From contig NZ_SGWQ01000005.1 of NCBI RefSeq assembly GCF_004216555.1, positions 62,001 to 126,000 on the forward strand: a stretch of 64,000 nt of DNA, in the 5' to 3' direction. Origin of the DNA: Herbihabitans rhizosphaerae. Its GTDB lineage: Bacteria; Actinomycetota; Actinomycetes; Mycobacteriales; Pseudonocardiaceae. The first letter of the stretch is position 1, and each line of letters starts with the position of its first letter. Of the stretch, positions 8,389 through 16,892 are shown piece by piece. Made by a program: the position numbers and the translations under genes. Below the pieces are notes generated by a model. The model saw only the letters and a program-made list of their open reading frames with translations. It had not been told where the DNA came from and made no database searches.

Positions 8389-9309
8389 TCAGGCGTATCT
8401 CCGCCAGCGTGCCGAGATGTCTCCGTTACGAAGATCATCGAGCCTGCTGAGCAGCTCCGGACGGATCGACGGGTTGCTCACCATGATCGGCAGCACGCTC
8501 GTGACGATCTTCAACTCGCGCAACTTTCGCAGGACCGGGAATCCACTCCAACGAGTGACATCGACACCGTACGTCCGCACCAGCTCGCGGTACCGGTCCA
8601 CCGGATCACCGAACCGGATCGTGGCCACCGCGAGCGGCGTGAGGTCCAGCTCCGGCGGGCCGACACAGGTCGCGTCGAAATCGCACAGCACCGGGCCGTC
8701 CGGCGTGGGGATCAGGTTGCCCAGGTGCGCGTCGCCGTGCACCACGCTGGTCGGGAGCTGGAACTCCAGGACCTCCAGCGCCTCCCGCACCTCGTCGCAC
8801 TGGTCCAGCAGGAACAGCCGGCTCGCCTCGTCGAGGCCCTCGGCGTCGCCGATGCGCCTGCGCACGTCGTCCACCGGATCCCACACGGGCAGCTCGAACG
8901 GCGGCAACGGCAACGAGTGCACCTGGCGCAGCAATCGGCCCAGGTCAGCGCCGCGTGGGGCCGGACCGTCCCCCGGCTCGGCCTCCCAGACGGTGGCCGT
9001 GAACCCGCCGACGCGCACCGGCTGGTCGATGTGCGGCACCAGCCGGACCGCCGGCACGCCGTGCTCGGCGAACCAGGAGGCCACCCGGACCACCTTCTCC
9101 ACCCGGTGCCGCAGCGCCGAGGAGCCCAGGATCCGCACCACGACCGGCTGCCGCTCCAGCCGGAACACCGCGTTCGCGGTGAACTTCAGCAGTCGGGCAC
9201 CCCGGTGGTCGAGGCCGAGGCGCTCGCACACCGTGGCGAGGACGTCGGCCAACCGCTCACTGGTGAGTCGATCGCCGACGCCCACATCGCCCGCCTGCCC
9301 GGCGGTCAC
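8389..9309 (-). CDS. aminoglycoside phosphotransferase (APH)-fold kinase
   Basis: 306 residues of the APH/choline-kinase fold. The catalytic loop VVHGDAHLGNL has HGD at about 191-193 with the conserved Asn, and CDFDATCVGPPELDL supplies the metal-binding Asp. These enzymes phosphorylate small molecules or act as regulatory kinases; the substrate is unknown. The GTG start overlaps the stop of the upstream XRE/TPR regulator (GTGA), so the two are translationally coupled. This pairing suggests a regulatory module rather than an antibiotic resistance gene. Confidence 0.88.
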   Translation of the reverse strand: MTAGQAGDVGVGDRLTSERLADVLATVCERLGLDHRGARLLKFTANAVFRLERQPVVVRILGSSALRHRVEKVVRVASWFAEHGVPAVRLVPHIDQPVRVGGFTATVWEAEPGDGPAPRGADLGRLLRQVHSLPLPPFELPVWDPVDDVRRRIGDAEGLDEASRLFLLDQCDEVREALEVLEFQLPTSVVHGDAHLGNLIPTPDGPVLCDFDATCVGPPELDLTPLAVATIRFGDPVDRYRELVRTYGVDVTRWSGFPVLRKLRELKIVTSVLPIMVSNPSIRPELLSRLDDLRNGDISARWRRYA

Positions 9310-10697
9310 CCCGTGAGTGTGTTCGGCCCGCGGAACTTCGCGATGATCTCGGCGAGGTCACGCGCGTCGCTGCTGTTCCTGCGCTTGGCCGCCTCGATCT
9401 GCAGGGGCTCCATGCGGTCCTTGGCCCGCACCGACTTCAGGTCGCTGGCCAGGTCGATCGCGGTGCGGCCCAGCTTGGCGCCATGATCGACGTCGCCGTC
9501 GAGCAGGTGGTTGGTGGCCAGCAGGCTCAGCCCGAAGGTCTTGCTGCGCGTCATTTCCTCGCCGTACAGGTCGATGCACCTGGTCAGCGCCGGGATGGCG
9601 AACTTGGTGTGCTCCGGGTGCTCGCCCTGGGCCAGGACGGTGTGCACGGTGCCGATCATCCCGTACACGTCGGTCTCGCCGAAGAAGCGGACCCAGTCCT
9701 CGACCTCCTTGCCCTGCGCGCGCTGCCACTCGTCGCGGGTGCGCCCGACCAGCTGCATGGCCATGTCCTTGTGACCCATCATCGCGTAGGCCCACGCCTG
9801 GTTCGCGCAGATCACCGCGACGGCCAGCTCCGAGCCGGACTCCTGCGCGGCGATCTGGCCGAGCTGCAGCATCTTCAGCGCCTCGTCGGGCGCCTTGGTG
9901 TGGATGTACACGCGGCCCATGCGGTACAGCACGTTGGCCACGAGCTGCTCGTTGCCGCCCTCCTTGGCCAGCTCCAGCGCCTTGCCGAAGTGGGTGCGGG
10001 CGGCGTCGTGCAGACCGATGTCGTGCGAGGTCCACCCGGCCAGGCTGTGCAGGTCGGCCAGCGCGATGTGCAGCTTCTGCTTCACCTGGTCGCTGGCCGT
10101 CGAGCCGAGCATCTGCCGGCCCCAGGACAGTTGGGCCACCACGGCGTCGCGACACGCGCCGCCGCCGTAGCGATAGTCGAGCGCGCGTAGCGCCTTGGTA
10201 GCCGCCTCGATCTGGCGGACGTCTGTCATGCCGATGCGGTGTGGTGCTGGCGTCTGGGCGGCATGCGCCACCCAGGACCCCGGCTCGGCGATGCCGAGCA
10301 CGTTCGCGCCGACCGTCACTGCCGCGGCGTGGGCGAGGAATTGCCGACGTTTCATCGACTCGTCCTCCTCCTCCGGCTCCGTGACCTCCTTCGAACCGGC
10401 CACCCGAACCGCGGTGACGTCGTCGTAGGCGAGGCCCATGTATCCCCTCGGGACACCCAGCCCGCCGGCGATCCGCACGAGTACGTCGTAGGCCATGACC
10501 TGACGACCCTTGAGGATCTCCGACACCTCTGACTGTGACTGGCCGGTCATCGCGGCGATCTGCCGCTGTGACACGCCGTGGCGGCGGAGCAGTCGGTAGA
10601 CCGCGCTGACCTCCCGCGCCACGAGCGCGTCTCGCATCTCGGCCTCTTCCCACACCTCAGGTGGTATCGAAGAGTCCGGCGATCCGATGGAGTTCAT
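9306..10697 (-). CDS. XRE-family regulator with TPR-like sensor domain
   Basis: 463 residues. An XRE helix-turn-helix spans about 33-85 (QRQIAAMTGQSQSEVSEILKG). An acidic linker (PEEEDES) then leads to an odd internal segment KRRQFLAHAAAVTVGANVLG (116-135) that looks like a twin-arginine signal. The remainder is a helical TPR array (DAARTHFGKALELAKEGGN, LYRMGRVYIHTKAPDEAL). The design matches Streptomyces-type developmental or antibiotic regulators with C-terminal TPRs. It is coupled to the APH-fold kinase downstream. Confidence 0.85.
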   Translation of the reverse strand: MNSIGSPDSSIPPEVWEEAEMRDALVAREVSAVYRLLRRHGVSQRQIAAMTGQSQSEVSEILKGRQVMAYDVLVRIAGGLGVPRGYMGLAYDDVTAVRVAGSKEVTEPEEEDESMKRRQFLAHAAAVTVGANVLGIAEPGSWVAHAAQTPAPHRIGMTDVRQIEAATKALRALDYRYGGGACRDAVVAQLSWGRQMLGSTASDQVKQKLHIALADLHSLAGWTSHDIGLHDAARTHFGKALELAKEGGNEQLVANVLYRMGRVYIHTKAPDEALKMLQLGQIAAQESGSELAVAVICANQAWAYAMMGHKDMAMQLVGRTRDEWQRAQGKEVEDWVRFFGETDVYGMIGTVHTVLAQGEHPEHTKFAIPALTRCIDLYGEEMTRSKTFGLSLLATNHLLDGDVDHGAKLGRTAIDLASDLKSVRAKDRMEPLQIEAAKRRNSSDARDLAEIIAKFRGPNTLTG

Positions 10698-10911
10698 CCC
10701 GCCCCCTCACAGTCGCTGGGCGCTAGCCGCAGAGTAAGTGCACTTCACACGCCTAGAACAGTATGGATCGGCGAACCTGATCGGCCCTGCCGAAGTGGGC
10801 TGACCGTTCACCGTCGAGCAATAGCCGATGGGCGCTCCAAACTCCCATGACCCTTCCACGAGGTCCAATCTAGTTTGCTGTAAGCGTTCGAGCACGGAGG
10901 GAATTCACCAC

Positions 10912-11190
10912 GTGGACGCGATCGGCTCGGCAGTGGCTCAGATGGACCCGGTGACGCCTGCTCGTGCAGAGGCCGCTCACGAGACCATCCACGGCTCGAC
11001 GAGTGGCCGCCGCGTCTGGCGCATCTCCTGTGGTGACGTGATCAATCGCGACAGATTCCTCACCGTGCTTGTCGAACGGAACCGAGTGGTCCTGGTAGGG
11101 CCTCCCGGCGAAACCGCGGTCCTGTCGGCCGGCCAACTCGGCCAGCTGCGAACCGCGCTACGAGAAGCCGCCGAATTGGCGGAAAGGTAA
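10912..11190 (+). CDS. small conserved Pseudonocardiaceae protein
   Basis: 92 residues. I chose GTG 10912, preceded by GGAGGGAATT, over the longer in-frame start at 10828. The C-terminal half (RDRFLTVLVERNRVVLVGPPGETAVLS) reads as beta strands followed by a helix (GQLGQLRTALREAAELAE). No enzymatic motif. It is followed 13 bp later by a small zinc-ribbon-like gene on the same strand. Its position divergent from an XRE regulator suggests it may be regulated by it; function unknown. Confidence 0.65.
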   Translation: MDAIGSAVAQMDPVTPARAEAAHETIHGSTSGRRVWRISCGDVINRDRFLTVLVERNRVVLVGPPGETAVLSAGQLGQLRTALREAAELAER

Positions 11191-11203
11191 CGGTGACGTT
11201 CAG

Positions 11204-11554
11204 GTGGACGAGATTCTCGGCCAGGTACTGCGCAACGCGGTGTGGGAGCGTCTGGACATGCTCTCCGAGCTCGCCAGCCGCGCTGACGCGCCGTCGCTGC
11301 TGTCCGTCGCCCGCTCGGAGCTGCCCCGGCTGACGGAGGGCTGGCGGGCCATGCTCGCCGCCCACGAGCCGGACGAGCGCGGCAACTGCCCCGCGTGCTC
11401 CTCGCGGTGGCGTCAGCAGAAGGCGCCGTGCACGGTGTGGCGCGCTGCCCACGAGCACCTGGTGGTCGGCGGACTGGCCCCGCTGCCCGCCGGACGTCAC
11501 GCACGACAGGTCACCGTCCCGTCCTCCCGCAGGGCAGTGGCCACCACCAGGTAG
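11204..11554 (+). CDS. small protein with cysteine motif
   Basis: 116 residues from GTG 11204. The N-terminal 60 residues form helices (VWERLDMLSELASRADAPSL). A CPAC...PC motif (CPACSSRWRQQKAPCTVWR) follows, consistent with a zinc-binding knuckle, then a basic tail. The gene follows the preceding small gene by 13 bp, probably in the same transcript. I do not recognise a named family. Confidence 0.6.
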   Translation: MDEILGQVLRNAVWERLDMLSELASRADAPSLLSVARSELPRLTEGWRAMLAAHEPDERGNCPACSSRWRQQKAPCTVWRAAHEHLVVGGLAPLPAGRHARQVTVPSSRRAVATTR

Positions 11555-12045
11555 AACCGACGACCTCGGGCGCCCGTTTTCCCCGGACGGTGAGCGGTCG
11601 AGGCGTCACCCCAGCCGGCGGTCCGGTTCGTCCGTCCCCCCGAACGAGACGACTCGGACCGCCGGCCCCTAAACGACAGCGACAACACAACAGAGACTCC
11701 GCGGACCGGTGCTGTTGCACTCCCCTCCCCCGACCAGTGCCGGTCCGCGGCCCCACTCGGATGGGAGAAGTGTGCTCGCGGAGAGCGCTCGCGGATCCGA
11801 GTGGTGTGTTTGTGGGGGCGAAGCCCCCACGCCCCACCCGGGGGCAAGCCCCCGGACCCCCGTAGGTGGGCCGCCGTGGACGTGGTGGCCCACCCCAAAG
11901 ACCCGGCGTTGGTGTCCGTTTCCCCGGACGGGCACCAACGCCGTCCCAACTTTCGCTGTCCTGTCCGGGTGAATCAGCGGGCGCGACGAACAAGCTTCAC
12001 CGGGACCAGGCAAGATAGAGGTGACCGACGTTCGAGGAGTCGCCC
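11555..12045. other. ~490-bp gene-free region with four hairpins
   Basis: No convincing gene. The stretch holds GTGGGGGC-GAA-GCCCCCAC (11812-11830), CCGGGGGC-AA-GCCCCCGG (11838-11855), and a larger stem with arms 11905-11914 and 11933-11942. It also has imperfect copies of a CTCGGATnnG-type sequence flanking 11755-11800. The motif TTCCCCGGACGG occurs twice (about 11579 and 11919), and one GTAGGTGGGC unit links it to the dispersed repeat family. Likely roles are termination of the small-gene transcript and the TetR promoter near its right end. Confidence 0.55.
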
Positions 12046-12654
12046 GTGGCCAGTCCCACACCGCTTCGCCGCCAGCCCGTCCAGCAGCGCAGTGCCAGAC
12101 GCGTGGAGAAAATGCTCCAGGCGTGCGCCTCGCTGATCGATGACCTCGGCTACGACGGTGTGACCACCACGCTGATCGCCGAGAAGGCCGGCGTGGCCGT
12201 CGGTTCGCTGTACCAGTTCTTCCCGGACAAGCGAGCCGTCGTGCAGGCGCTCACCCAGCGCAATCTGGATCACTACATCCGCACCACCAGCGAACGGCTC
12301 GACACCATCGAGCTGGAGCACTGGTGGGACGCGGTCGACGTGTGCCTGGACGCCTACGTCGAGCTGCACCGAACCGTCCCGGCGTTCGCCCGCATCCGCT
12401 TCGGTGACGTGGTCGACCTGCGGCTGATCGACGAGGAGCGGGAGAACAACACCGTCGTCGCCGACCGGCTGATCGAGCTGCTGGCCACCCGGTTCAACGT
12501 GCCGCGCGAGGAGGTCGCCACCCAGATGGCGGTCGCCGTGGCCGTCGCCGACGGCGTGTTGAACCTGGCGTTCCGCGATCACGTGCTGCCGGAGGACACC
12601 GTGGTCAACGAGACCAGGAAGATCATCCGCGCGTACCTGTCCGGCCAGCTCTGA
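12046..12654 (+). CDS. TetR-family transcriptional regulator
   Basis: 202 residues with a typical TetR N-terminal helix-turn-helix (about 17-65: MLQACASLIDDLGYDGVTTT, AEKAGVAVGSLYQFFPDKRA) and a helical ligand-binding C-terminal domain. GTG 12046 has a GAGGAG ribosome site. The next genes are the divergent PLP-enzyme / lactone-oxidase pair, whose intergenic region carries palindromes suited to a TetR dimer. That makes them plausible targets, but this is inference from position. The stop touches the second copy of the dispersed repeat. Confidence 0.9.
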   Translation: MASPTPLRRQPVQQRSARRVEKMLQACASLIDDLGYDGVTTTLIAEKAGVAVGSLYQFFPDKRAVVQALTQRNLDHYIRTTSERLDTIELEHWWDAVDVCLDAYVELHRTVPAFARIRFGDVVDLRLIDEERENNTVVADRLIELLATRFNVPREEVATQMAVAVAVADGVLNLAFRDHVLPEDTVVNETRKIIRAYLSGQL

Positions 12655-12655
12655 A

Positions 12656-12949
12656 TTTTTATCGAGGGCAGGGTCGCCTGGTTCGGCTTCGCCGAACGGG
12701 GTTGTGGTCTTTTTGGGTGGGTGGCTGGGTGCCGAGTGTGGGTGGCTGGGTTTCGTGGGTGGTTCAGTCACGCCTCCTCCGAGACAGTGGGCTCGTTCCT
12801 CGCCCGCTGTCCCTCCGGCGTCGTAGGGGCGACCGCCCTCGACAATGAGTTTCGACCTCAGCGGGCTTTTGATCGGGGCGGTCAACACACCCGGCTGCGT
12901 GAAGTCGGTAGGTGGGTCGACGACGGTAGGTGGGCCGGGGGTAGGTGGG
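12656..12949 (+). repeat. dispersed repeat, copy 2 (inverted relative to copy 1 at 7597-7880)
   Basis: Begins with TTTTTATCGAGGGCAGGGTC two bases after the TetR stop. It continues with the same hairpin, T-run, palindromes and GTAGGTGGG units as copy 1. It fills the space between the TetR gene and the convergent PLP-enzyme gene, so it could terminate transcription in both directions. Copy 2 differs from copy 1 mainly in the middle (about 12750-12785) and near the GTAGGTGGG tail. Confidence 0.85.
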
Positions 12950-14179
12950 TCAGCCGAAGGACTGGCCTTCGCCGCGGTAGGTGGGGACTGTGCGTTCGAG
13001 GCGCTCGCCGGTCAGTACGTGGTAGTCGGTGAACCGCTCGGCCAGCTCGCCGGCCTTGGCGTGCCGCAGCCACACGCGGTCGCCGACGCGCAGGCCGTTG
13101 GCCGCCTTGCCGACCACCGGCGTCTGCACCTCGCCGGCGCCCTCGAACGGCAGCAGCCGCAGGCCCGCCGGCAGGTACGGCCGCGGCTGGCGATCCTGAC
13201 CCACCGGCCCGGAGGCGATGTAGCCACCGCTGAACAGGGTGGCGATGCCCCGTCCCGGCCGCCGGCCGACCGGCAGCGCGAACAGCACGGCCGGTTTCGG
13301 CGCGAACCGGCTGTAGTTGTCGAACAGGGTCGGGCCGATCAGCCCGGAGCCGGCCGCCACCTCGGTCACCGACGCGTCCGCGACCGTGGTCTCCACGCTG
13401 CCGGTGCCGCCGCCGTTGACGAACTCCAACTCGGTCAGCTCACGCACCGCGGACACCGCGGCGGACCGGCGCGCGGCCAACTCCTCGCTGGAGTTGCGCT
13501 GCGCCCACCGCAGCAGGGCGCCCACGAGCGGTTTGCCGGCCGGCCGGTCGCCCAGCCCGGCTATCTGTCCCTCGTAGCCCATCAGGCCCACCAGGCGGAA
13601 ACCAGGGCGGCGCAGGACCACCTTCGCGACCTCGACCGCCTCCTTCGGGGTGAACACCGGCGAGCGGCGAGTTCCGACGTGCACAAGGCCCCGTCCGAGC
13701 AGCGGCCGCCACGACACGTCCAGCTCCAGGCACACCCGGATCTCCGGGTGGTCGGCGCCGAGTGCCGCGTCGATCAGGTCCAGGTGCTCGACCGAGTCGA
13801 CGATCACCGACGTGTGCTCGCGCGCCCGGCGGTCGGCGGCGAGCCGGCGCAGCGCGGTGTGGTCCACCGTCGGGTAGGCGACCAGCAGGTCGGTGTCCGC
13901 CAGGCCGGTGTCCGCCCAGCGCTCGGACAGCCAGAGCGCCTCCGGCAGCGAGTAGCACATGACGCCGGCGAATCCCGGCTGGCCGAGCACCCGCTCCAGC
14001 AGATACCGGCAGCGGATCGACTTGCTGGCCACCCTGATCGGGCGGCCGGCGGCGCGGCGCACCAGGTCGACGGCGTTGGCGTCGAACGCGTCCAGGTCGA
14101 CAGCGGCGAGCGGCGCCTCGAGGTGCTTGGTCGCGACGTCGAGGCGCGGGAGCATGGTCGACCTGATCACGGATCTCAC
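12950..14179 (-). CDS. fold-type III PLP enzyme (amino acid deaminase/aldolase-like)
   Basis: 409 residues; in-frame ATG 14155 is an alternative start giving 401. The alanine-racemase N-terminal fold is visible, with the PLP lysine in RVASKSIRC (K53), the phosphate-binding end EFVNGGGTGS, and a C-terminal domain like D-threonine aldolase/D-serine dehydratase proteins. Such enzymes act on D- or beta-hydroxy amino acids; the substrate here is unknown. It is divergently transcribed from a sugar-lactone oxidase gene, a pairing I recognise from other actinobacteria, and shares an operator-like region with it. Confidence 0.85.
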   Translation of the reverse strand: MRSVIRSTMLPRLDVATKHLEAPLAAVDLDAFDANAVDLVRRAAGRPIRVASKSIRCRYLLERVLGQPGFAGVMCYSLPEALWLSERWADTGLADTDLLVAYPTVDHTALRRLAADRRAREHTSVIVDSVEHLDLIDAALGADHPEIRVCLELDVSWRPLLGRGLVHVGTRRSPVFTPKEAVEVAKVVLRRPGFRLVGLMGYEGQIAGLGDRPAGKPLVGALLRWAQRNSSEELAARRSAAVSAVRELTELEFVNGGGTGSVETTVADASVTEVAAGSGLIGPTLFDNYSRFAPKPAVLFALPVGRRPGRGIATLFSGGYIASGPVGQDRQPRPYLPAGLRLLPFEGAGEVQTPVVGKAANGLRVGDRVWLRHAKAGELAERFTDYHVLTGERLERTVPTYRGEGQSFG

Positions 14180-14204
14180 CGTACGCCAGAAATCGTTGAA
14201 ACGC

Positions 14205-14232
14205 GAACAGTGTTCACGTATGTTTCGTGAAC
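14205..14232. promoter_or_regulatory. palindromic operator between divergent PLP-enzyme and oxidase genes
   Basis: Two overlapping palindromes: GAAC-AGT-GTTC (14205-14215) and GTTCACG-N7-CGTGAAC (14212-14232, perfect 7-bp arms). They sit 25-50 bp upstream of the oxidase start and 26-53 bp upstream of the PLP-enzyme start, as expected for a repressor controlling both. Size and symmetry suit a TetR dimer, and a TetR gene lies 1.5 kb away. Confidence 0.6.
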
Positions 14233-14257
14233 GTCACCCGATAGGAAGGCGGGACGG

Positions 14258-15586
14258 ATGAGCGAGCGTCCCTGGCACAACTGGGCCCGCACGGTCTCGT
14301 GCACGCCGGCACGGGTGGCCCGGCCGGAATCGGTCGCCGAGATCGCCGAGACCATCGCCGGCGCCCGCCGCGACGGGCTGGCCGTCCGGCCGCGCGGCAG
14401 CGGACACTCGTTCACGCCGGCCGCCGAGGCACCCGGCGTGGCCGTGGACCTGTTCGGCTGGCGCGGCCTCGAATCCGTCGAGCGCGACACCGGACTGGTG
14501 ACCGTGCGCTCCGGCACCACGATCCGCGAGCTGAACGCCGAACTGGACCGGCACGGGCTCGCCATGACCAACCTCGGCGACATCGACAAGCAGACGATCT
14601 CCGGCGCGATCTCCACCGGCACGCACGGCACCGGCGCGCAGCTCGGCGGGCTGGCCACTCAGGTCGCGGCACTCGAACTGGTGCTCGCCGACGGCTCGGT
14701 GGTCACCTGCTCGGCCGGCGAGCGGCCTGACCTGTTCGCGGCCGCCCGCGTCGGGCTCGGCGCGCTCGGCGTGATCAGCCGGGTGACGCTGCGCTGCGAG
14801 CCGTCGTTCGTGCTGGCCGCGGAAGAAGTGCCGGTGCCGGTCGACGAGGTGTTCGAGCGATTCCACGAGGAAGCGGCCGCCAACGACCACTTCGAGTTCT
14901 ACTGGTTCCCCGGCGGGGGGCGGACCGCGCTCGTGAAGCGCAACAACCGGCTACCGCTCGGCGCGCCCGCACGACCGCTCAGCCGCGCACGGCAGTTCGT
15001 CGAGTACGAGATGGTGGAGAACCGCCTGTTCAACGCGGTGTGCGCGGTGGGTCGGGCCGTGCCGCCACTGGTCGGGCCGATCACCGAGGTGTTCTCCCGC
15101 ACGCTGTCCCCGAGGACCTACAGCGACACGTCCCACCGGGTCTTCGTGACCAACCGGAACGTGCGCTTCGTGGAGTCGGAGTACGCCGTGCCGCGCGAGT
15201 CCATTGTGGACGTTCTGCGCGAGCTTCGCGCGCGGGTGCCGAAGCTGGCGCACCCGGTGATCTTCCCGGCGGAGGTCAGGGTTGCCGCGGCGGACGACAT
15301 CTGGCTTTCCACGGCCTACCTTCGGAATTCGGCGTACATCGCGATCCACCAGTACACCGGAATGCCGTTCGTGGAGTACTTCCGGCTGTTCTCGTCGATC
15401 GTCGGCGAGGTGGGCGGGCGGCCGCACTGGGGCAAGATGCACCTGCTGGACGCGGAGAGACTGCGCGAGCGGTACCCGAGGTTCGACGACTTCCTGCGCG
15501 TTCGGTCCACTGTGGACCCGGACGGCGTGTTCGCCAACCCGTACACCGACCGCGTCCTCGGGCCGGCGAAAACCCTTGCGGCGTAA
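14258..15586 (+). CDS. FAD-linked D-arabinono-1,4-lactone oxidase-type enzyme
   Basis: 442 residues of the vanillyl-alcohol-oxidase/aldonolactone oxidase fold. The FAD-binding half shows RPRGSGHSFTPAAEA, where the His is the usual covalent flavin site, and TISGAISTGTHGTG. The ALO C-terminal half ends with GGRPHWGKMHLLDAE and the typical YPRFDDFLRVRSTVDPDGVF. Members oxidise sugar 1,4-lactones in ascorbate-like pathways. ATG 14258 has a GGAAGG ribosome site. It is divergent from the PLP enzyme and ends 6 bp from a convergent gene. Confidence 0.92.
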   Translation: MSERPWHNWARTVSCTPARVARPESVAEIAETIAGARRDGLAVRPRGSGHSFTPAAEAPGVAVDLFGWRGLESVERDTGLVTVRSGTTIRELNAELDRHGLAMTNLGDIDKQTISGAISTGTHGTGAQLGGLATQVAALELVLADGSVVTCSAGERPDLFAAARVGLGALGVISRVTLRCEPSFVLAAEEVPVPVDEVFERFHEEAAANDHFEFYWFPGGGRTALVKRNNRLPLGAPARPLSRARQFVEYEMVENRLFNAVCAVGRAVPPLVGPITEVFSRTLSPRTYSDTSHRVFVTNRNVRFVESEYAVPRESIVDVLRELRARVPKLAHPVIFPAEVRVAAADDIWLSTAYLRNSAYIAIHQYTGMPFVEYFRLFSSIVGEVGGRPHWGKMHLLDAERLRERYPRFDDFLRVRSTVDPDGVFANPYTDRVLGPAKTLAA

Positions 15587-15592
15587 GGGGAA

Positions 15593-16216
15593 TCAGTCGG
15601 TGGTTGCGAGTAGCTGCTCGTAGACCATCTCGTGGATCCAGCGGGCCTGGGCGTCGCGCTTGGGGCAGTCCCGATCGACCGCGGGACGGCCGGGCAGGTC
15701 GAGATCGATGTCGCCGCTCGGCTCGGCGGCCACCACGGTGACGCCGTACGTGCGCGCCCTCGGCAGACACTCGATGAGGTAGTCGCGGGTGAGCACGGCC
15801 GAGGTCGGCACCACCATCGCGATGTCGGCCACCCTGGCGAACGGGACGGCGAACGCGAGCGCGGTGCGCCAGTGCTTGGCCGCCGACAGGACGCCGACGA
15901 TGCGCACGGCCGGATCGGGGACGCGGCCGGCCATCTCGGGCCAGGTCCACGTCGCGACCGACTGCCGGTCGGTGACCGGCGCGGCGTTGAAGCAGATGCG
16001 CTCGGCGTGCACGTCCGGCAGCAGCTCGGCCACGACGGCGACGCGGCGGCCCATGATGCTCATCTCGGGGAGCACCACGCCCTCCCAGCCGAGCTGGCGC
16101 GCCGCGGCGGTGGCGAGATCGTCGGTGGTGCCCGGCAGATCGTCCAGCAGCACCGGCCCAGCCGGCAGTACGCCGATGTGCTCGCTGAGTGCCGTGTGCC
16201 CTGGTGTGCCGGTCAC
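15593..16216 (-). CDS. hypothetical protein
   Basis: 207 residues from GTG 16216, chosen because of a GAGGAGG ribosome site; the frame continues upstream without coding character. It looks alpha/beta (GVVLPEMSIMGRRVAVVAEL, FARVADIAMVVPTSAVLT) and ends with CPKRDAQARWIHEMVYEQLL. No family recognised. It is divergent from the Bell-like gene (about 290 bp apart), so it could belong to the same locus, but nothing in the sequence proves it. Confidence 0.6.
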   Translation of the reverse strand: MTGTPGHTALSEHIGVLPAGPVLLDDLPGTTDDLATAAARQLGWEGVVLPEMSIMGRRVAVVAELLPDVHAERICFNAAPVTDRQSVATWTWPEMAGRVPDPAVRIVGVLSAAKHWRTALAFAVPFARVADIAMVVPTSAVLTRDYLIECLPRARTYGVTVVAAEPSGDIDLDLPGRPAVDRDCPKRDAQARWIHEMVYEQLLATTD

Positions 16217-16508
16217 GAGGTCCTCCTCGAAGCCGCCTGTCGCGGTCGGCCCAATGAAATGCTGCGTCGGTCGATTACTGGAGTACCAGGTACAGCCCGC
16301 CGCTTCGCCGGGCTGGGCGGATTCGTGCGACCGACGGCGCGCCTGCATCGGTGACCGGTCGATAAACGGTAATGAGACTTCGGCCCAACCATGCGGCCGT
16401 CCGGGTGAGCCCCTACCGCCCGGCTTGACCCCCACGCTACCCACAGTAGAGCCCCGGCCACCGCCCGCAGTGCTAACGTCGGGAGACCGCTCGACATCAG
16501 GGGGAGAA

Positions 16509-16853
16509 ATGCCGGATCCGTTCCTCGTCGCCGTCGCCGCCGCATTGACCGGCAAGGCCGCCGCCTCGGGCGCTTCCGCCCTCGGCCGGCTGTTCAAACT
16601 CGTGAAGAACAAGCTGTCCGGCGACCAGGCGCTCACCGACGAGACGCTGCCCGAGCAGGAGCGCACCGCACAGCTCGCGTCGGCGCTGGAAACCGCCACG
16701 ACGGCCGACCCCGCGTTCGCCGAGTCGGTGCGCACGCTGTGGCGCGAGCACGAGGCCGAAGTGCACAACGAGATCTCCGGCGAGGTACACGGAAACGTCG
16801 TCCAGGCTCGCGACATCAGCGGCAATATTTCATTCGGCGGCTCACCCCATTGA
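16509..16853 (+). CDS. Bell-like helical protein with C-terminal RHIM-like/BASS amyloid motif
   Basis: 114 residues from ATG 16509 (AGGGGGAG ribosome site). The N-terminal 84 residues match the pattern I know from bacterial HeLo-like Bell domains: a hydrophobic first helix (DPFLVAVAAALTGKAAASG), a basic helix (LGRLFKLVKNKLSG) and the TADPAFAESVRTLW helix. The C-terminus (85-109) reads HNEISGEVHGNVVQA then RDISGNISF, the G-x-VVQA pattern of RHIM-like bacterial amyloid signalling sequences. The nearby NLR-type protein starts with almost the same motif. The likely role is a membrane-damaging effector triggered by amyloid templating; this is inferred from family knowledge, not shown. Confidence 0.8.
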   Translation: MPDPFLVAVAAALTGKAAASGASALGRLFKLVKNKLSGDQALTDETLPEQERTAQLASALETATTADPAFAESVRTLWREHEAEVHNEISGEVHGNVVQARDISGNISFGGSPH

Positions 16854-16892
16854 GCGATGGAATGATTCACGTCGGTCAATTAGTATGAGAAT

